A stretch of DNA of 64,000 nucleotides from Emticicia sp037153985. Lineage in GTDB: Bacteria > Bacteroidota > Bacteroidia > Cytophagales > Spirosomataceae. Within the stretch, counting starts at the first letter, position 1. Each line of letters starts with the position of its first letter. Where the stretch lies: the NCBI RefSeq assembly GCF_037153985.1, contig NZ_JBBAYI010000014.1, positions 54,980-118,979 of the forward strand. Reading direction: 5' to 3'. This document shows, piece by piece, positions 38,108 through 46,430 of this stretch. The notes under the pieces were generated by a model. The model had not been told where the DNA came from. It did no database searches and was given only the letters and a program-made list of their open reading frames with translations. Made by a program: the position numbers and the translations under genes.

Positions 38108-38728
38108 TTACGGACGCGGGGTATGCCTTTTTATTAATACATCGAGTACTTCGTCGAACTCGTAATTTTTTTGTTCTAAAAGTACTAAATAATGATAAAA
38201 TAAATCTGCTGCTTCACCCAGAAATAATTCTTTATTATCGTCTTTTGCTTCAATCACTAGTTCTACGGCCTCCTCACCTACCTTTTGAGCTACTTTATTT
38301 ACGCCTTTTCTGAATAAATGACTTGTATACGATTCGTCTGTCGGATTCAGTTTTCTATTTTTAATCACTTCGCGCAAATGATTAATAAACAGTACTTTTT
38401 TATCCGAAGCGCTATTGCTCTCGTTAAAACAAGTATCGGCCCCTGTATGGCAAGTTGGCCCATCAGGTGAGGCATGAATCAGAATAGTATCGCCATCACA
38501 GTCGACACGTATTTCGTTCACATGCAAAAAATTATTTGAGGTTTCTCCTTTTGTCCAGAGCCTTTGTTTGCTTCTGCTAAAGAACGTTACAATATTTTCT
38601 TTTTGGGTTTTTTCGTAGGCTTCGGCATTCATATAGCCAAGCATCAATACCTTTTGGGTCTGATAATCTTGAATAATTACAGGCACAAGCCCATCAGGAG
38701 ACTTTTCAAAATCAATTTTTTTATCCAT
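38108..38728 (-). CDS. hisIE: Bifunctional phosphoribosyl-AMP cyclohydrolase / phosphoribosyl-ATP pyrophosphatase
   Basis: 206 aa. N-terminal HisI (residues 1-115) has the DGLVPVIIQDYQT, FFSRSKQRLWTKGETS, VDCDGDTILI and CHTGADTC zinc/metal motifs. C-terminal HisE (residues 120-206) has SYTSHLFRKGVNKVAQKVGEEAVELV with the catalytic Glu pair. Carries steps 2 and 3 of histidine synthesis. The ATG at 38728 is chosen because it matches family N-termini; an in-frame ATG at 38749 also exists. No other his genes are in the window. Confidence 0.93.
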   Translation of the reverse strand: MDKKIDFEKSPDGLVPVIIQDYQTQKVLMLGYMNAEAYEKTQKENIVTFFSRSKQRLWTKGETSNNFLHVNEIRVDCDGDTILIHASPDGPTCHTGADTCFNESNSASDKKVLFINHLREVIKNRKLNPTDESYTSHLFRKGVNKVAQKVGEEAVELVIEAKDDNKELFLGEAADLFYHYLVLLEQKNYEFDEVLDVLIKRHTPRP

Positions 38729-38932
38729 TCCATCAATAATTTTCCACAAAAGTACAGATGTTCAAAAACTATTACTTATAAAAAGCAGAAATTTTATAGG
38801 ATTGTTTATTCTGTTTTCAGAAAAAGTTTTGTGTTAGAAAAAAAATAAAAAAAATTTCATTTTCAAAAATACTTATTATCAGACACTTATACGAAAAGAG
38901 AAAAAAAATCTTAATTTTTTTTTGAAAGACAC

Positions 38933-38963
38933 TTGACAAATATAGAATATACCCCTACCTTTG
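38933..38963 (+). promoter_or_regulatory. Promoter of the tRNA-Gly gene
   Basis: TTGACA at 38933-38938, 17-base spacer, TACCTTTG at 38956-38963, which matches the Bacteroidota consensus at both boxes; about 32 bases before the tRNA. Confidence 0.75.
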
Positions 38964-38994
38964 CATCCACATTCAACGACAAGATGAATGAAAC

Positions 38995-39067
38995 GCGGAA
39001 GTAGCTCAGTTGGTAGAGCGTAACCTTGCCAAGGTTAAGGTCGCGAGTTCGAGACTCGTCTTCCGCT
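38995..39067 (+). tRNA. tRNA-Gly (anticodon GCC)
   Basis: 73 bases. Acceptor stem GCGGAAG / CTTCCGC, D arm GCTC-AGTTGGTAGA-GCG, anticodon loop TTGCCAA, T arm GCGAG-TTCGAGA-CTCGT, discriminator T. All arms fold. Confidence 0.95.
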
Positions 39068-39078
39068 CGAAAAAGTTC

Positions 39079-39106
39079 AGCACCCTTTAAAAGGTGCTTT
39101 TTTTTT
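39079..39106 (+). terminator. Hairpin terminator between the two tRNA genes
   Basis: AGCACC ... GGTGCT stem with nine T residues after it. It lies between tRNA-Gly and tRNA-Leu, so the second tRNA would need read-through or its own weak promoter. Confidence 0.7.
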
Positions 39107-39123
39107 CAAGAAACACACCATCC

Positions 39124-39209
39124 GCCGGGGTGGTGGAACTGGTAGACACGCAGGACTTAAAATCCTGTGAGCCGAAACGCTCGTACGGGTTCGATTCCCG
39201 TCCCCGGTA
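39124..39209 (+). tRNA. tRNA-Leu (anticodon TAA)
   Basis: 86 bases with a long variable arm (GAGCCGAAACGCTC). Acceptor GCCGGGG / CCCCGGT (first pair G-U), anticodon loop CTTAAAA, T arm CGGG-TTCGATT-CCCG. Its 3' end is the border of the genomic island. Confidence 0.95.
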
Positions 39210-39231
39210 CTTCTAATTAGTTGATAATCAG

Positions 39232-39264
39232 CGAGTTATGCAGGAAATGTGTAACTCGTTTTTT
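39232..39264 (+). terminator. Hairpin after tRNA-Leu
   Basis: CGAGTTA / TAACTCG stem with a six-T run; this is probably the transcription end of tRNA-Leu. Confidence 0.6.
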
Positions 39265-39275
39265 GTTTTTAAAAT

Positions 39276-39297
39276 ATAGGTACAACATAGGTACAAC
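39276..39297. repeat. Tandem 11-bp repeat next to the tRNA (possible integrase arm sites)
   Basis: ATAGGTACAAC occurs twice in tandem, and TACAAC again at about 39305-39311. Such short direct repeats beside a tRNA 3' end are typical of tyrosine-integrase arm binding at att sites. No integrase gene is visible at this end, so this is inference. Confidence 0.45.
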
Positions 39298-39382
39298 AAT
39301 TTCAAGTACAACTCTAGCTATATTCTCCGGATCAAACTAAAAAGTTGGGGAGTAGCTAAAAAAGGGGTTACTTTGTAGAAAA

Positions 39383-39736
39383 ATGATTAACTTGGATACG
39401 ACGCTACTCTCGTTACTACTACCAGAAGGCATTTTAGAGTATTTTGAATTGACTAATGTGATAAAGAAAGAAGATTCTTACTATCTATTTTTATCCGAAA
39501 AGAACCTACCTCCACAAGAATTTCAATCAGACCAACTGCAATCGAAGGGATTCTATGAAGAAGAAACAGTCCGGGATTTTCCACTTCGTGGTAAAGCCTG
39601 TTATCTAAAAATCAAGCGCAGGAAATGGCTGAATTTAAGCTGTGGAAAAACAGTCTATAGAGATTGGGAAATGGTAGCAGATGGCACGCGAATGACAAAG
39701 GAATTCGCAACTTTTTTAAAAGGACTTAGTGGATAA
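39383..39736 (+). CDS. ISAon1-family transposase N-terminal region protein
   Basis: 117 aa. Matches the family's first frame in layout: LLSLLLPEGILEYFEL start, LPPQEFQSDQLQSKGF, DFPLRGKACYLKIKRRKW, and YRDWEMVADGTRMTKEFA near the end. It overlaps the second frame by 8 bases, the place where a -1 frameshift would join them in an intact element. Without the catalytic part it should be inactive. Confidence 0.75.
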   Translation: MINLDTTLLSLLLPEGILEYFELTNVIKKEDSYYLFLSEKNLPPQEFQSDQLQSKGFYEEETVRDFPLRGKACYLKIKRRKWLNLSCGKTVYRDWEMVADGTRMTKEFATFLKGLSG

Positions 39737-39887
39737 TACGCCCATCAGTTGTAGGACACTGGGTGAGCTGTATGGATTAGATGGCAAGCGATTCCAAGAA
39801 CAATATGTAAGTCATTTAAGCGATTATAAGAATTGGCCACAAGCCACACATGCAGAAGATTGGTTGTTATTTACAGAGAATATCAGC
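39729..39887 (+). pseudogene. Transposase second frame, 5' fragment only
   Basis: About 53 codons remain (LGELYGLDGKRFQEQYVSHL ... HAEDWLLFTENIS), after which the frame runs into unrelated sequence and stops at 39911. The missing part would hold the DDE nuclease. Confidence 0.7.
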
Positions 39888-40692
39888 CTTTTACAACGAA
39901 ATACGCAATAAAGACATTAGCATTGAGATAAATCAAAGCTTCTTTGTTTTAGTAAAGAAGTTAAAAGAAACTATAACAAACATGCCAATGCGTTACATAG
40001 GCGGAAGTATTTCATTGAACCACTATTCTATTTATAAATATTATCCTTCTGGAAAAATTCAAAACTCCTTAAAACAAAACTTATCTTGGCTAATAAAAGG
40101 CTTTGGATACTTTTCAATTCCACGAGAATATTTTGAAGCCTTTAAAGTATTAGGAAGTTTCATAAATGGGACGGACAGCATTATTTTCAAATGGGCAGAG
40201 TTTTCAGTTACGGCCAGTGGAAAAAAACTTTCCCCTGAAAAAGTGATAAACGAAATTCTAAAAAATCCCGTGACTGAAAGAGAGATAAAAAATTCAAAAG
40301 AACTATACAAAAACCTTCTTAAAGAAAACGGCCAGGTTTTCTGTGTTTGGACAGGGAATCATATTAATACCTACGATATACATCATCTAATTCCTTTTTC
40401 TATTTTCAAAAATAACGATATGTGGAATCTCCTTCCATCACAATCATCTATTAATAATAGAAAACGAGATAAAATACCAACCATTCAAACATTGAAAAAT
40501 GCAGAAGAACTTATTATTTATTATTGGGAATTAATCTACAATAAACAGAAAGATTACTTTTTAGATCAGGTACAAGTCTCCTTACTAGGCAACTTGCCTA
40601 AAGATAAATGGCAAAAATCTGCTTTTAGCCAATTGATAAATACTTCGAAATACTTGATTGAAATTCGTGGTTACGAACCTTGGAAACTTTGA
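39850..40692 (+). CDS. HNH endonuclease, probably missing its N-terminus
   Basis: 280-aa frame. The C-terminal HNH domain is clear: FCVWTG near residue 167, DIHHLIPFS near 178-186, MWNLLPSQSSINNRKRDKIP near 194-213 (the two His of the active site and the late Asn). The first codons (about 39850-39887) come from the IS remnant read in another frame, so the real N-terminus is probably lost; the next Met is at 39982. Likely a remnant of a restriction-type nuclease; activity is uncertain. Confidence 0.65.
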   Translation: MQKIGCYLQRISAFYNEIRNKDISIEINQSFFVLVKKLKETITNMPMRYIGGSISLNHYSIYKYYPSGKIQNSLKQNLSWLIKGFGYFSIPREYFEAFKVLGSFINGTDSIIFKWAEFSVTASGKKLSPEKVINEILKNPVTEREIKNSKELYKNLLKENGQVFCVWTGNHINTYDIHHLIPFSIFKNNDMWNLLPSQSSINNRKRDKIPTIQTLKNAEELIIYYWELIYNKQKDYFLDQVQVSLLGNLPKDKWQKSAFSQLINTSKYLIEIRGYEPWKL

Positions 40693-41016
40693 TTAGTCAT
40701 TCTAGTATTTATGCTATAAATAGCATTACTCTTAAGATTCTCCATGACATTCATAGCATAAGCCGATATAAATTCGCTTCTACATATTTACCACTTTTTT
40801 TACGATTGCTACAAAGTTTTAGAGATATTTCCTCAAAAGTTTGTACATGAGTAAACGATCGTTTACTCATGTACAAAAAAACTACTTTAACCCCATTATT
40901 CTCTTTTTATAAGCCTCTGTAATTCAGTCTTTTACTTCCTTAGAAATATTGACTTTCTGCTACAAAGTTGTTCAAATATAAACGATGGTTTACCCTTGTA
41001 CAAAAAGGATTCATAA
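40693..41016 (+). other. Non-coding region before the recombinase, with repeats
   Basis: 324 bases, AT-rich. Holds the 38-bp palindrome at 40840, a related imperfect half-site at 40980-41006 and a 12-bp direct repeat (TGCTACAAAGTT at 40807-40818 and 40958-40969). No gene seen. It may be the regulatory and recombination region of the serine recombinase. Confidence 0.55.
40840..40877. repeat. 38-bp perfect palindrome upstream of the serine recombinase
   Basis: 19-bp arms with no spacer, centre CGATCG; left arm starts TTTGTACATGAGTAAACG. The right half recurs with four changes at 40980-41006, 10 bases before the recombinase gene. Likely a recombinase binding or crossover site, or an operator. 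Confidence 0.75.
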
Positions 41017-41685
41017 ATGCCTATGAAACAAGCAATTGCGTACTATCGTGTATCAACACGAAAACAAGGGAAAGGGGGTCTGGGATTAAAAGCGCAGGAG
41101 TTTGTAGTCAGAAACTATTGCAAATACAATGATTTCGACATTGTAAATGAAATCATTGAGGTCAAATCAACCCGAAAATTCAGAAATGGATTGCAGGATG
41201 CCTTAGAACAATGCAAAATACACAAGTGTACTTTTATAGCAGCTAGGCTTGATAGAATGGGCCGCGATGTAGAGGAGATTGCCGCTATTATTAAGTCGGA
41301 AGTAGAAGTCCTAATTGTCGATACTCCGAATGCGAGTGACTTTCTACTTCATATACAAGCAGCGGTAGCGCAGGATACAAGAGATAGAATTAGTATAAAT
41401 ACAAGAAATGCTTTAGCATTAGCTAAACGGAAAGGAGTTGTTCTTGGTAAAAACGGCAAAGCGCTTGCAGAAAAAAATAAACGGGCAGCAGAAAACTTTG
41501 CAATAAAATTATCCCCTTTGCTGATGCGCTTTAAAGAAAAAGGAATAACAACAGTCAGGGCAATAGCCAAGGAGTTGAATAAAAAGCGTATCAAAACATT
41601 TCGGGGTGAAGGACGTTGGCACCCGACAACAGTGCATACTTTATTGAATCGTTTAAATAATATATCAATTACTATAACCGCTTAA
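41017..41685 (+). CDS. Serine recombinase / resolvase
   Basis: 222 aa. The N-terminal resolvase domain has the catalytic Ser13 in YYRVSTRKQG, and LDRMGRD near residue 80 in place of the usual LDRLSR. The long E-helix and a C-terminal HTH-like helix pair follow (RAIAKELNKKRIKTFRGEGRWHPTTVHTLLNR). Short, so of the resolvase/invertase rather than large phage type. It lies 3 bases before the RiPP-like peptide gene, an unusual coupling. The start could also be the Met at 41023. Confidence 0.85.
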   Translation: MPMKQAIAYYRVSTRKQGKGGLGLKAQEFVVRNYCKYNDFDIVNEIIEVKSTRKFRNGLQDALEQCKIHKCTFIAARLDRMGRDVEEIAAIIKSEVEVLIVDTPNASDFLLHIQAAVAQDTRDRISINTRNALALAKRKGVVLGKNGKALAEKNKRAAENFAIKLSPLLMRFKEKGITTVRAIAKELNKKRIKTFRGEGRWHPTTVHTLLNRLNNISITITA

Positions 41686-41688
41686 TTA

Positions 41689-41880
41689 ATGAATAATTCC
41701 AAAGAAAACGACATATTATTTGATGATGTATTAGTACTTACAAAACTAACAGGAAGGCATGACCTGAATATTGTATCGTCCAATAATGATTGCGATTGCG
41801 GATCGTATACATCCACTACAACCTTAGAAGAAAGTGATACCAATCAAATCACCCAATCTATTGGTCAGACCAATAGATAA
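41689..41880 (+). CDS. Candidate RiPP precursor peptide
   Basis: 63 aa. The N-terminal part (LFDDVLVLTKLTG) looks like a leader; the C-terminal part has the only two Cys (CDCG at 35-38), then TSTTTLEESDTNQITQSIGQ. It lies directly after the recombinase and overlaps the radical SAM gene by 47 bases in another frame. Small peptide plus radical SAM/SPASM enzyme is the usual layout of a modified-peptide pathway. Not matched to a known family, so the role is inferred. Confidence 0.55.
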   Translation: MNNSKENDILFDDVLVLTKLTGRHDLNIVSSNNDCDCGSYTSTTTLEESDTNQITQSIGQTNR

Positions 41881-43165
41881 TAACTATTCTTATGCCGTCA
41901 ATTGTTCCTATCCACATTCCTTACGGATTTTGAATAGGGCACAGTTCGATATATTGTCAGCGATTGACAATAAGCGCAGTATCTCCGACCTCTCAGAAAG
42001 GCTTTCTATACAATCAGATATTCTGGAAGGGTTTTTAAAACTCCTGTCCAAAACCGAGATTATCAGGTTTGACGACGGCTTTACAAAGCCTCAAAAACCT
42101 AAAACCCCACAATCATTGAACTTTTGGGTTCACACTACTAACCGATGTAATCTTACCTGTGGATACTGTTATATTTCAACATTGAATACAACTAATGGAA
42201 TGTTGGCAACGACTCAAAGACAACTCCTAACCAAATTGGTTGAAACAGTAAAACGAAAAAATATAACAAGCATAAAGTTACGGTTAGCAGGAGGCGAACC
42301 ACTTAGTCAGTTTAAGGTTTGGAAAAGCTTTATCCCAGAGGCAAAGACCACATTAAAGGCTTTAGGCTGTGATCTGGTTTTCTCATTTATCACCAACCTT
42401 ACAATTTTAAGTGACGAGATTCTGGCTTTCGCAAAAGCCAACGATATTCGCTTTGGCGTTTCCCTGGACGGATTAGAGCAATACAACGATGCCTCTCGGA
42501 CATTCCGAAATGGAGCTGGGTCTTTCAAAGTGATAAACGAAAATATTCAGAAGTTACAGGCGTATGATATTCCTGTATCAATCAATACAGTTGTTAATAA
42601 CCAAAATCTGGAAGGCTTACCTAACCTGACCCGTTATCTGATTGGGTTGGATATTCCATTCCGTTATTCCATTGTCAAAGGTGAAGCAGTGAGTGCGGAG
42701 CTATTAGAAACATATCTGACAGAATCCTATGCGATCATGGCTGATGCCATTCAATCCGGATGGTCTTTCTCTAACCGACACCAGTTCTGCGACCTGAAAC
42801 CGAATGAATTAGGGTTTCAAACTTGTAATTCCGGCTTCTCAGGTGGTGCTATCTACATTGATGGGTCACTCAATTATTGCCATGTTCATTTCGGGGATAA
42901 ATCTCAGCAGTCCTTTTCCATTTTCGACGAAGATTTAGACTTGGTTGATATGATAGAACAGGGCAGCCATTATGAAGATATGAAATCAGAAGATTGTTGT
43001 TTATGCAAATACAAAGCCATTTGTACAAGTGGATGCTCGGTCTATCGGGTGAATGGCAAAGACCCACAATGCGCTATTTATCATAAGTTTATCCCGTTAA
43101 TTTATGAATTACAGGCATTGGAACGGTTGAAATTACTACAGAATTATTCAATGATAGGGGCATAA
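41834..43165 (+). CDS. Radical SAM/SPASM peptide maturase with PqqD-like N-domain
   Basis: 443 aa, GTG start. Residues 1-80 resemble a PqqD-like peptide-recognition (RRE) domain. The radical SAM motif CNLTCGYC is at Cys105, Cys109, Cys112. The AGGEPL motif is near 149. The C-terminal SPASM domain has about eight Cys (CNSG, NYCHVHF, EDCCLCKYKAICTSGC, CAIYH) for two auxiliary clusters. Such enzymes crosslink or epimerise ribosomal peptides. The start overlaps the upstream 63-aa gene, its likely substrate. Confidence 0.85.
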   Translation: MIPIKSPNLLVRPIDNNYSYAVNCSYPHSLRILNRAQFDILSAIDNKRSISDLSERLSIQSDILEGFLKLLSKTEIIRFDDGFTKPQKPKTPQSLNFWVHTTNRCNLTCGYCYISTLNTTNGMLATTQRQLLTKLVETVKRKNITSIKLRLAGGEPLSQFKVWKSFIPEAKTTLKALGCDLVFSFITNLTILSDEILAFAKANDIRFGVSLDGLEQYNDASRTFRNGAGSFKVINENIQKLQAYDIPVSINTVVNNQNLEGLPNLTRYLIGLDIPFRYSIVKGEAVSAELLETYLTESYAIMADAIQSGWSFSNRHQFCDLKPNELGFQTCNSGFSGGAIYIDGSLNYCHVHFGDKSQQSFSIFDEDLDLVDMIEQGSHYEDMKSEDCCLCKYKAICTSGCSVYRVNGKDPQCAIYHKFIPLIYELQALERLKLLQNYSMIGA

Positions 43166-43226
43166 ATATCGTCTCTGATATTTATCATTTTTATTCCTCA
43201 ATTGTCAGAAAAGCGGCAGGTGAATC

Positions 43227-43706
43227 TTGGAAATCTTTATTTCAGTTTTGGCTCTGTTCGCAACATTTTGGAATTTACACTTGCAACGTGTGCATAATGC
43301 AAAATCACTGAAACCTTTGGGCCAGATTGATTTGGTTGACAGCAAAAAGAAAATCTACATCTTTATTCAAAATAGTGGAGTTGGCCCATTGATTATTGAC
43401 AAGCTGATTTTTACAAAGAATGGCAAGCAGTATTCTTCCATTAGTGAATGCCTGAATTTAGATCCGAAATCTTATTACCACATGCTAATCAATGATGCTG
43501 TAAAAAAGGTAGTATCTCCGAACTCGCATTTCATTGTTTTTGAGAAAAATATCGAACACGATACGGATATAGTAATAGAAGAAATCAGAAAACAACTTTC
43601 CTCAATTTCAGTAATGGTAAACTGCCTAGATATCTATGACAACAAATCCAGTTTTGAAAGAAACTTGGATTGGTTTTCTAGACATATGATAGATAAGGTG
43701 AATTAA
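43227..43706 (+). CDS. Unrecognised membrane-anchored protein
   Basis: 159 aa, TTG start preceded by AGGTGA. One N-terminal hydrophobic segment (FISVLALFATFWNLHL) anchors a soluble domain of about 130 residues with beta character (IYIFIQNSGVGPLIIDKLIFTKNG). A recurrent but unnamed protein of mobile regions as I recall it; no function is known. 61 bases after the radical SAM gene, so it may be part of that unit. Confidence 0.65.
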   Translation: MEIFISVLALFATFWNLHLQRVHNAKSLKPLGQIDLVDSKKKIYIFIQNSGVGPLIIDKLIFTKNGKQYSSISECLNLDPKSYYHMLINDAVKKVVSPNSHFIVFEKNIEHDTDIVIEEIRKQLSSISVMVNCLDIYDNKSSFERNLDWFSRHMIDKVN

Positions 43707-43852
43707 ACAACTTAAATTATTTCATTAATTAATCTTCATACAACCTGTGTATTGTTTATCAAAATACACGGTAATTAATCAACCCTCTCTTATCTACGAA
43801 TCATCTTGATGTTACCTTATTCTATCTCCTAATAACTGATCCAGGAGATAAT

Positions 43853-44254
43853 ATGCAACTTTTGACTGAAGAACAGCTTCAACAGCTAAAGAAGAACGGC
43901 TTGCCAAACAACCGTAGCAAAGACCATTTTCCAGTCGCCAAGCTATTTACACCAGATGCAGGGGCAACCTGGCTTTTAACCGAACTGGATTATGAAGACC
44001 CAAGCATTGCATTTGGCCTTTGCGATTTAGGTCTTGGATTTCCCGAAATTGGATATGTTTCTCTGGAAGAGCTGAAAGAGGTTCGGGGACGATTAGGCTT
44101 GCCTATTGAACAGGATAAATATTTTGAATCAAAGTTTCCATTAAGTGTTTATGCTGAAGCAGCAAGAATGATGCGAGAAGTCACGGAGAGAAACGATCTG
44201 TTGGAAAAAGTAGCAATTGCTCTCAAAACTAAAAGAAAGCCTAAACCTTTATAG
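43853..44254 (+). CDS. DUF2958 protein
   Basis: 133 aa. The core PVAKLFTPDAGATWLLTELDYED...AFGLCDLGLGFPEIGYVSLEEL is the DUF2958 signature. Small cytoplasmic proteins of unknown function, frequent on integrative elements and plasmids, which supports the island context. Converges on qatD with a hairpin between. Confidence 0.82.
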   Translation: MQLLTEEQLQQLKKNGLPNNRSKDHFPVAKLFTPDAGATWLLTELDYEDPSIAFGLCDLGLGFPEIGYVSLEELKEVRGRLGLPIEQDKYFESKFPLSVYAEAARMMREVTERNDLLEKVAIALKTKRKPKPL

Positions 44255-44292
44255 AATGAGGTGCTTACTTTTTCAGCCTTATCTTAGTAATC

Positions 44293-44314
44293 AGCAATAG
44301 CAAACGCTATTGCT
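44293..44314. terminator. Hairpin between DUF2958 and qatD
   Basis: 9-bp stem AGCAATAGC / GCTATTGCT with a 4-base loop, between convergent genes; no strong T-run. Confidence 0.55.
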
Positions 44315-44330
44315 TTCACTATTAAGATAG

Positions 44331-45080
44331 TCAAGTGCTCGTAGACAATAAATTTTTGAAATTATTATACACGATGGATTTAATTTCTTCAGACGATTTA
44401 TTTTTTCTAATCGCAATTCCTTCAATTGTGGAAGAAAGGCTTTTTAATCTGGTATTTATGGTTGGGGAAAAAGTAAAAGGAGCATCTGTCTCCGTCAGAA
44501 TTAGGTTCTCAGGTATATAACTGATTATTTCTTTGCCTTTCTCAGATATAACCATGTTGTGGTTTATAGAAAAATAGAAACCTCTGAGAACCGCTTTTTT
44601 AAGGTCGTCAATTGTTCCTGAATACCAATGTAATATGACCTTATTATCTGTGTTATAAAGATATTTCGAGAGAAACTCTATTGTTTCATTTGCAGCATTT
44701 CTACTATGTATTGTCAGAACTTTATTTCCATTGTCTCTAACAGATAATAACACTTTTTCAAATGTTTCTTTTTGAAGCTTATACGTCTTTTTTAAATCCG
44801 AAGAGCCATCTAATCCAATTTCACCAATATAACGAGTTTTTTTTATCAATTGCTGAAATAATACGAGTTCGCCTTTAAATTGGTCTATTAATTGTGGATG
44901 AAGACCTAAAGCCACCCTTATATTCAATGAATCGCCAAATAACTTGGAATTTGGTCCAAAGAAGGAGGGTGCATTTGTCACTGTAATTGTTTTTATTCCA
45001 AGATCATCTTCTTGTTTTGAGTTATTTTGAATTCCTTTAAATAAATCTAAGTGGCAGTGGGTATCAATAAATGTACTCAT
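44331..45080 (-). CDS. qatD: QatD, TatD-like metal-dependent DNase
   Basis: 249 aa. TatD metal ligands: THCHLD (His8, His10), IGEIGLDG Glu near residue 92, LTIHSR His near 124, LHWYSG His near 150, and TETDAPF Asp near 203. Last gene of qatABCD, where it is thought to act as the nuclease effector. Its ATG overlaps the qatC stop by 4 bases. Confidence 0.88.
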   Translation of the reverse strand: MSTFIDTHCHLDLFKGIQNNSKQEDDLGIKTITVTNAPSFFGPNSKLFGDSLNIRVALGLHPQLIDQFKGELVLFQQLIKKTRYIGEIGLDGSSDLKKTYKLQKETFEKVLLSVRDNGNKVLTIHSRNAANETIEFLSKYLYNTDNKVILHWYSGTIDDLKKAVLRGFYFSINHNMVISEKGKEIISYIPENLILTETDAPFTFSPTINTRLKSLSSTIEGIAIRKNKSSEEIKSIVYNNFKNLLSTST

Positions 45081-46420
45081 CTTAAAACTATGGATTTGAT
45101 AAGGTTTTCAACCTCATTCAATGATCTTCGATAAACCTCAACATAAGGAGTAACGTCTTCTCCTAATGGACCTGTATTTCTTATAGCTGCTGTCAAGTAG
45201 TCCGGCTTAGCATTTACTTTCTCAATCATGTATTTGAATGCGAGAACATCTGCTCCTTCTTTCTGTGTAATATCCAAGCCTCCTGCTGAAAATATATCCT
45301 TTCGGTATGGGAAAGGGTCCTGAACACCAGCTGCTTTAAATGATGCCTGTCGAATTAAACATGGAACACAATATCCGCAATGACCATTTCCCTGGCCGTC
45401 CCATCGTCCGGATGGGTGACTACATGACATCGTTTCTGTCTGAATAACCAGCTTTTGATTCAAACAGTTTTTTAACATCTCACCTTTTGTTACAAATTGA
45501 TACGGATTTTTTATAGTTACCCCAATTTGCATACTATTAAATAACATTTGCATCATTTGTAAATAGTAAGGATGTGTAGTCCTTGTACTATGTGAGCCAG
45601 TTCTAAGTGGCGTTAGTGGTATATTTAAACTAATCATTCCATTTTCAGGGACAATCAGATTAGAAGTCTGGTTCAGAGTAGACGCACAAATTGCGCCTAA
45701 TGAAAGAAACAAGAAAGACCGCCCCCTTTCAGTGTGGTCTTCTGCCTCAAACAAATCTTCTTTGGGAATTCGCAAAAAAGCATAAATCCTTTCTGGAGAG
45801 TTGTCTGTGTAATATTGTTTTAAGGCATCAAAGCATTTATTTTGGTAAAGTGTCACATCACTACTTTTCGAATGTCCTACAAGTAATGGTCTTGTTCCTG
45901 ATTCTAACAAGTCTACAGCACCTATAAAGCTGTCCATACCACCGGAAAACAGACAAACAGTATCAGTCTCATATGGCATCCCATATCGTGCCAGTTTTCC
46001 TACGGGAGCTAGTTTTAAATCAGGGTCTGAACGTTTCCTAAAAGTAACATCCCAGATATCTCCAGTCAGAAATCTAAATATTTTTTCTAATAATTTTTTC
46101 TGGCTATCCCAAAAATCAGGATCACTTACCGGGATATATAAATCAATTTGTCTCGTCCATGAATCTTCTGCAAATATTTCTCTTTTAATTCTTGTATCTG
46201 CTCCATACATCGTACTGGCAATGACGAGTAAATCCATTACAAGTTCTGTTGGCTCTAACTTAAATCTCTTTAATGCATCGATGAATTCATGGACACTCAC
46301 ATCTGTAGCATTATGGTTTTTGAACATTGGAAGATTTGCGATCTTCACATATGAGCTTTTGTCGAGGTTAAGCCCCTTGTCAGTTTCTCCTACAAGAGCT
46401 ATTAGTGCTAATTTTCCCAT
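45077..46420 (-). CDS. qatC: QatC, QueC-like ATP-pyrophosphatase
   Basis: 447 aa. PP-loop SGGMDS at residues 159-164, zinc motif CGYCVPC near 354-360 with the partner Cys in ETMSCSHPSGR. Longer than queuosine QueC (about 230 aa), as expected for QatC. QueC-like enzymes make 7-deazaguanine, so the system may modify DNA, RNA or a protein. 10 bases after qatB and 4-base overlap with qatD. Confidence 0.88.
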   Translation of the reverse strand: MGKLALIALVGETDKGLNLDKSSYVKIANLPMFKNHNATDVSVHEFIDALKRFKLEPTELVMDLLVIASTMYGADTRIKREIFAEDSWTRQIDLYIPVSDPDFWDSQKKLLEKIFRFLTGDIWDVTFRKRSDPDLKLAPVGKLARYGMPYETDTVCLFSGGMDSFIGAVDLLESGTRPLLVGHSKSSDVTLYQNKCFDALKQYYTDNSPERIYAFLRIPKEDLFEAEDHTERGRSFLFLSLGAICASTLNQTSNLIVPENGMISLNIPLTPLRTGSHSTRTTHPYYLQMMQMLFNSMQIGVTIKNPYQFVTKGEMLKNCLNQKLVIQTETMSCSHPSGRWDGQGNGHCGYCVPCLIRQASFKAAGVQDPFPYRKDIFSAGGLDITQKEGADVLAFKYMIEKVNAKPDYLTAAIRNTGPLGEDVTPYVEVYRRSLNEVENLIKSIVLR

Positions 46421-46430
46421 AGTTATTCAT

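Larger units (their letters stand above)
39383..39887 (+). mobile_element. Truncated ISAon1-family insertion sequence
   Basis: Two overlapping frames match the ISAon1-type transposase: an intact N-terminal region gene and the start of the second frame, which stops making sense after HAEDWLLFTENIS at 39887. The DDE catalytic part and the right end are gone. The left inverted repeat was not identified. Confidence 0.7.

Noticed and set aside
38108..38728. Start of hisIE at 38749
   Set aside because: The ATG at 38728 aligns with family N-termini; the longer start adds seven unmatched residues.
39383..39887. Complete, active insertion sequence
   Set aside because: The catalytic part of the transposase and one end are missing.
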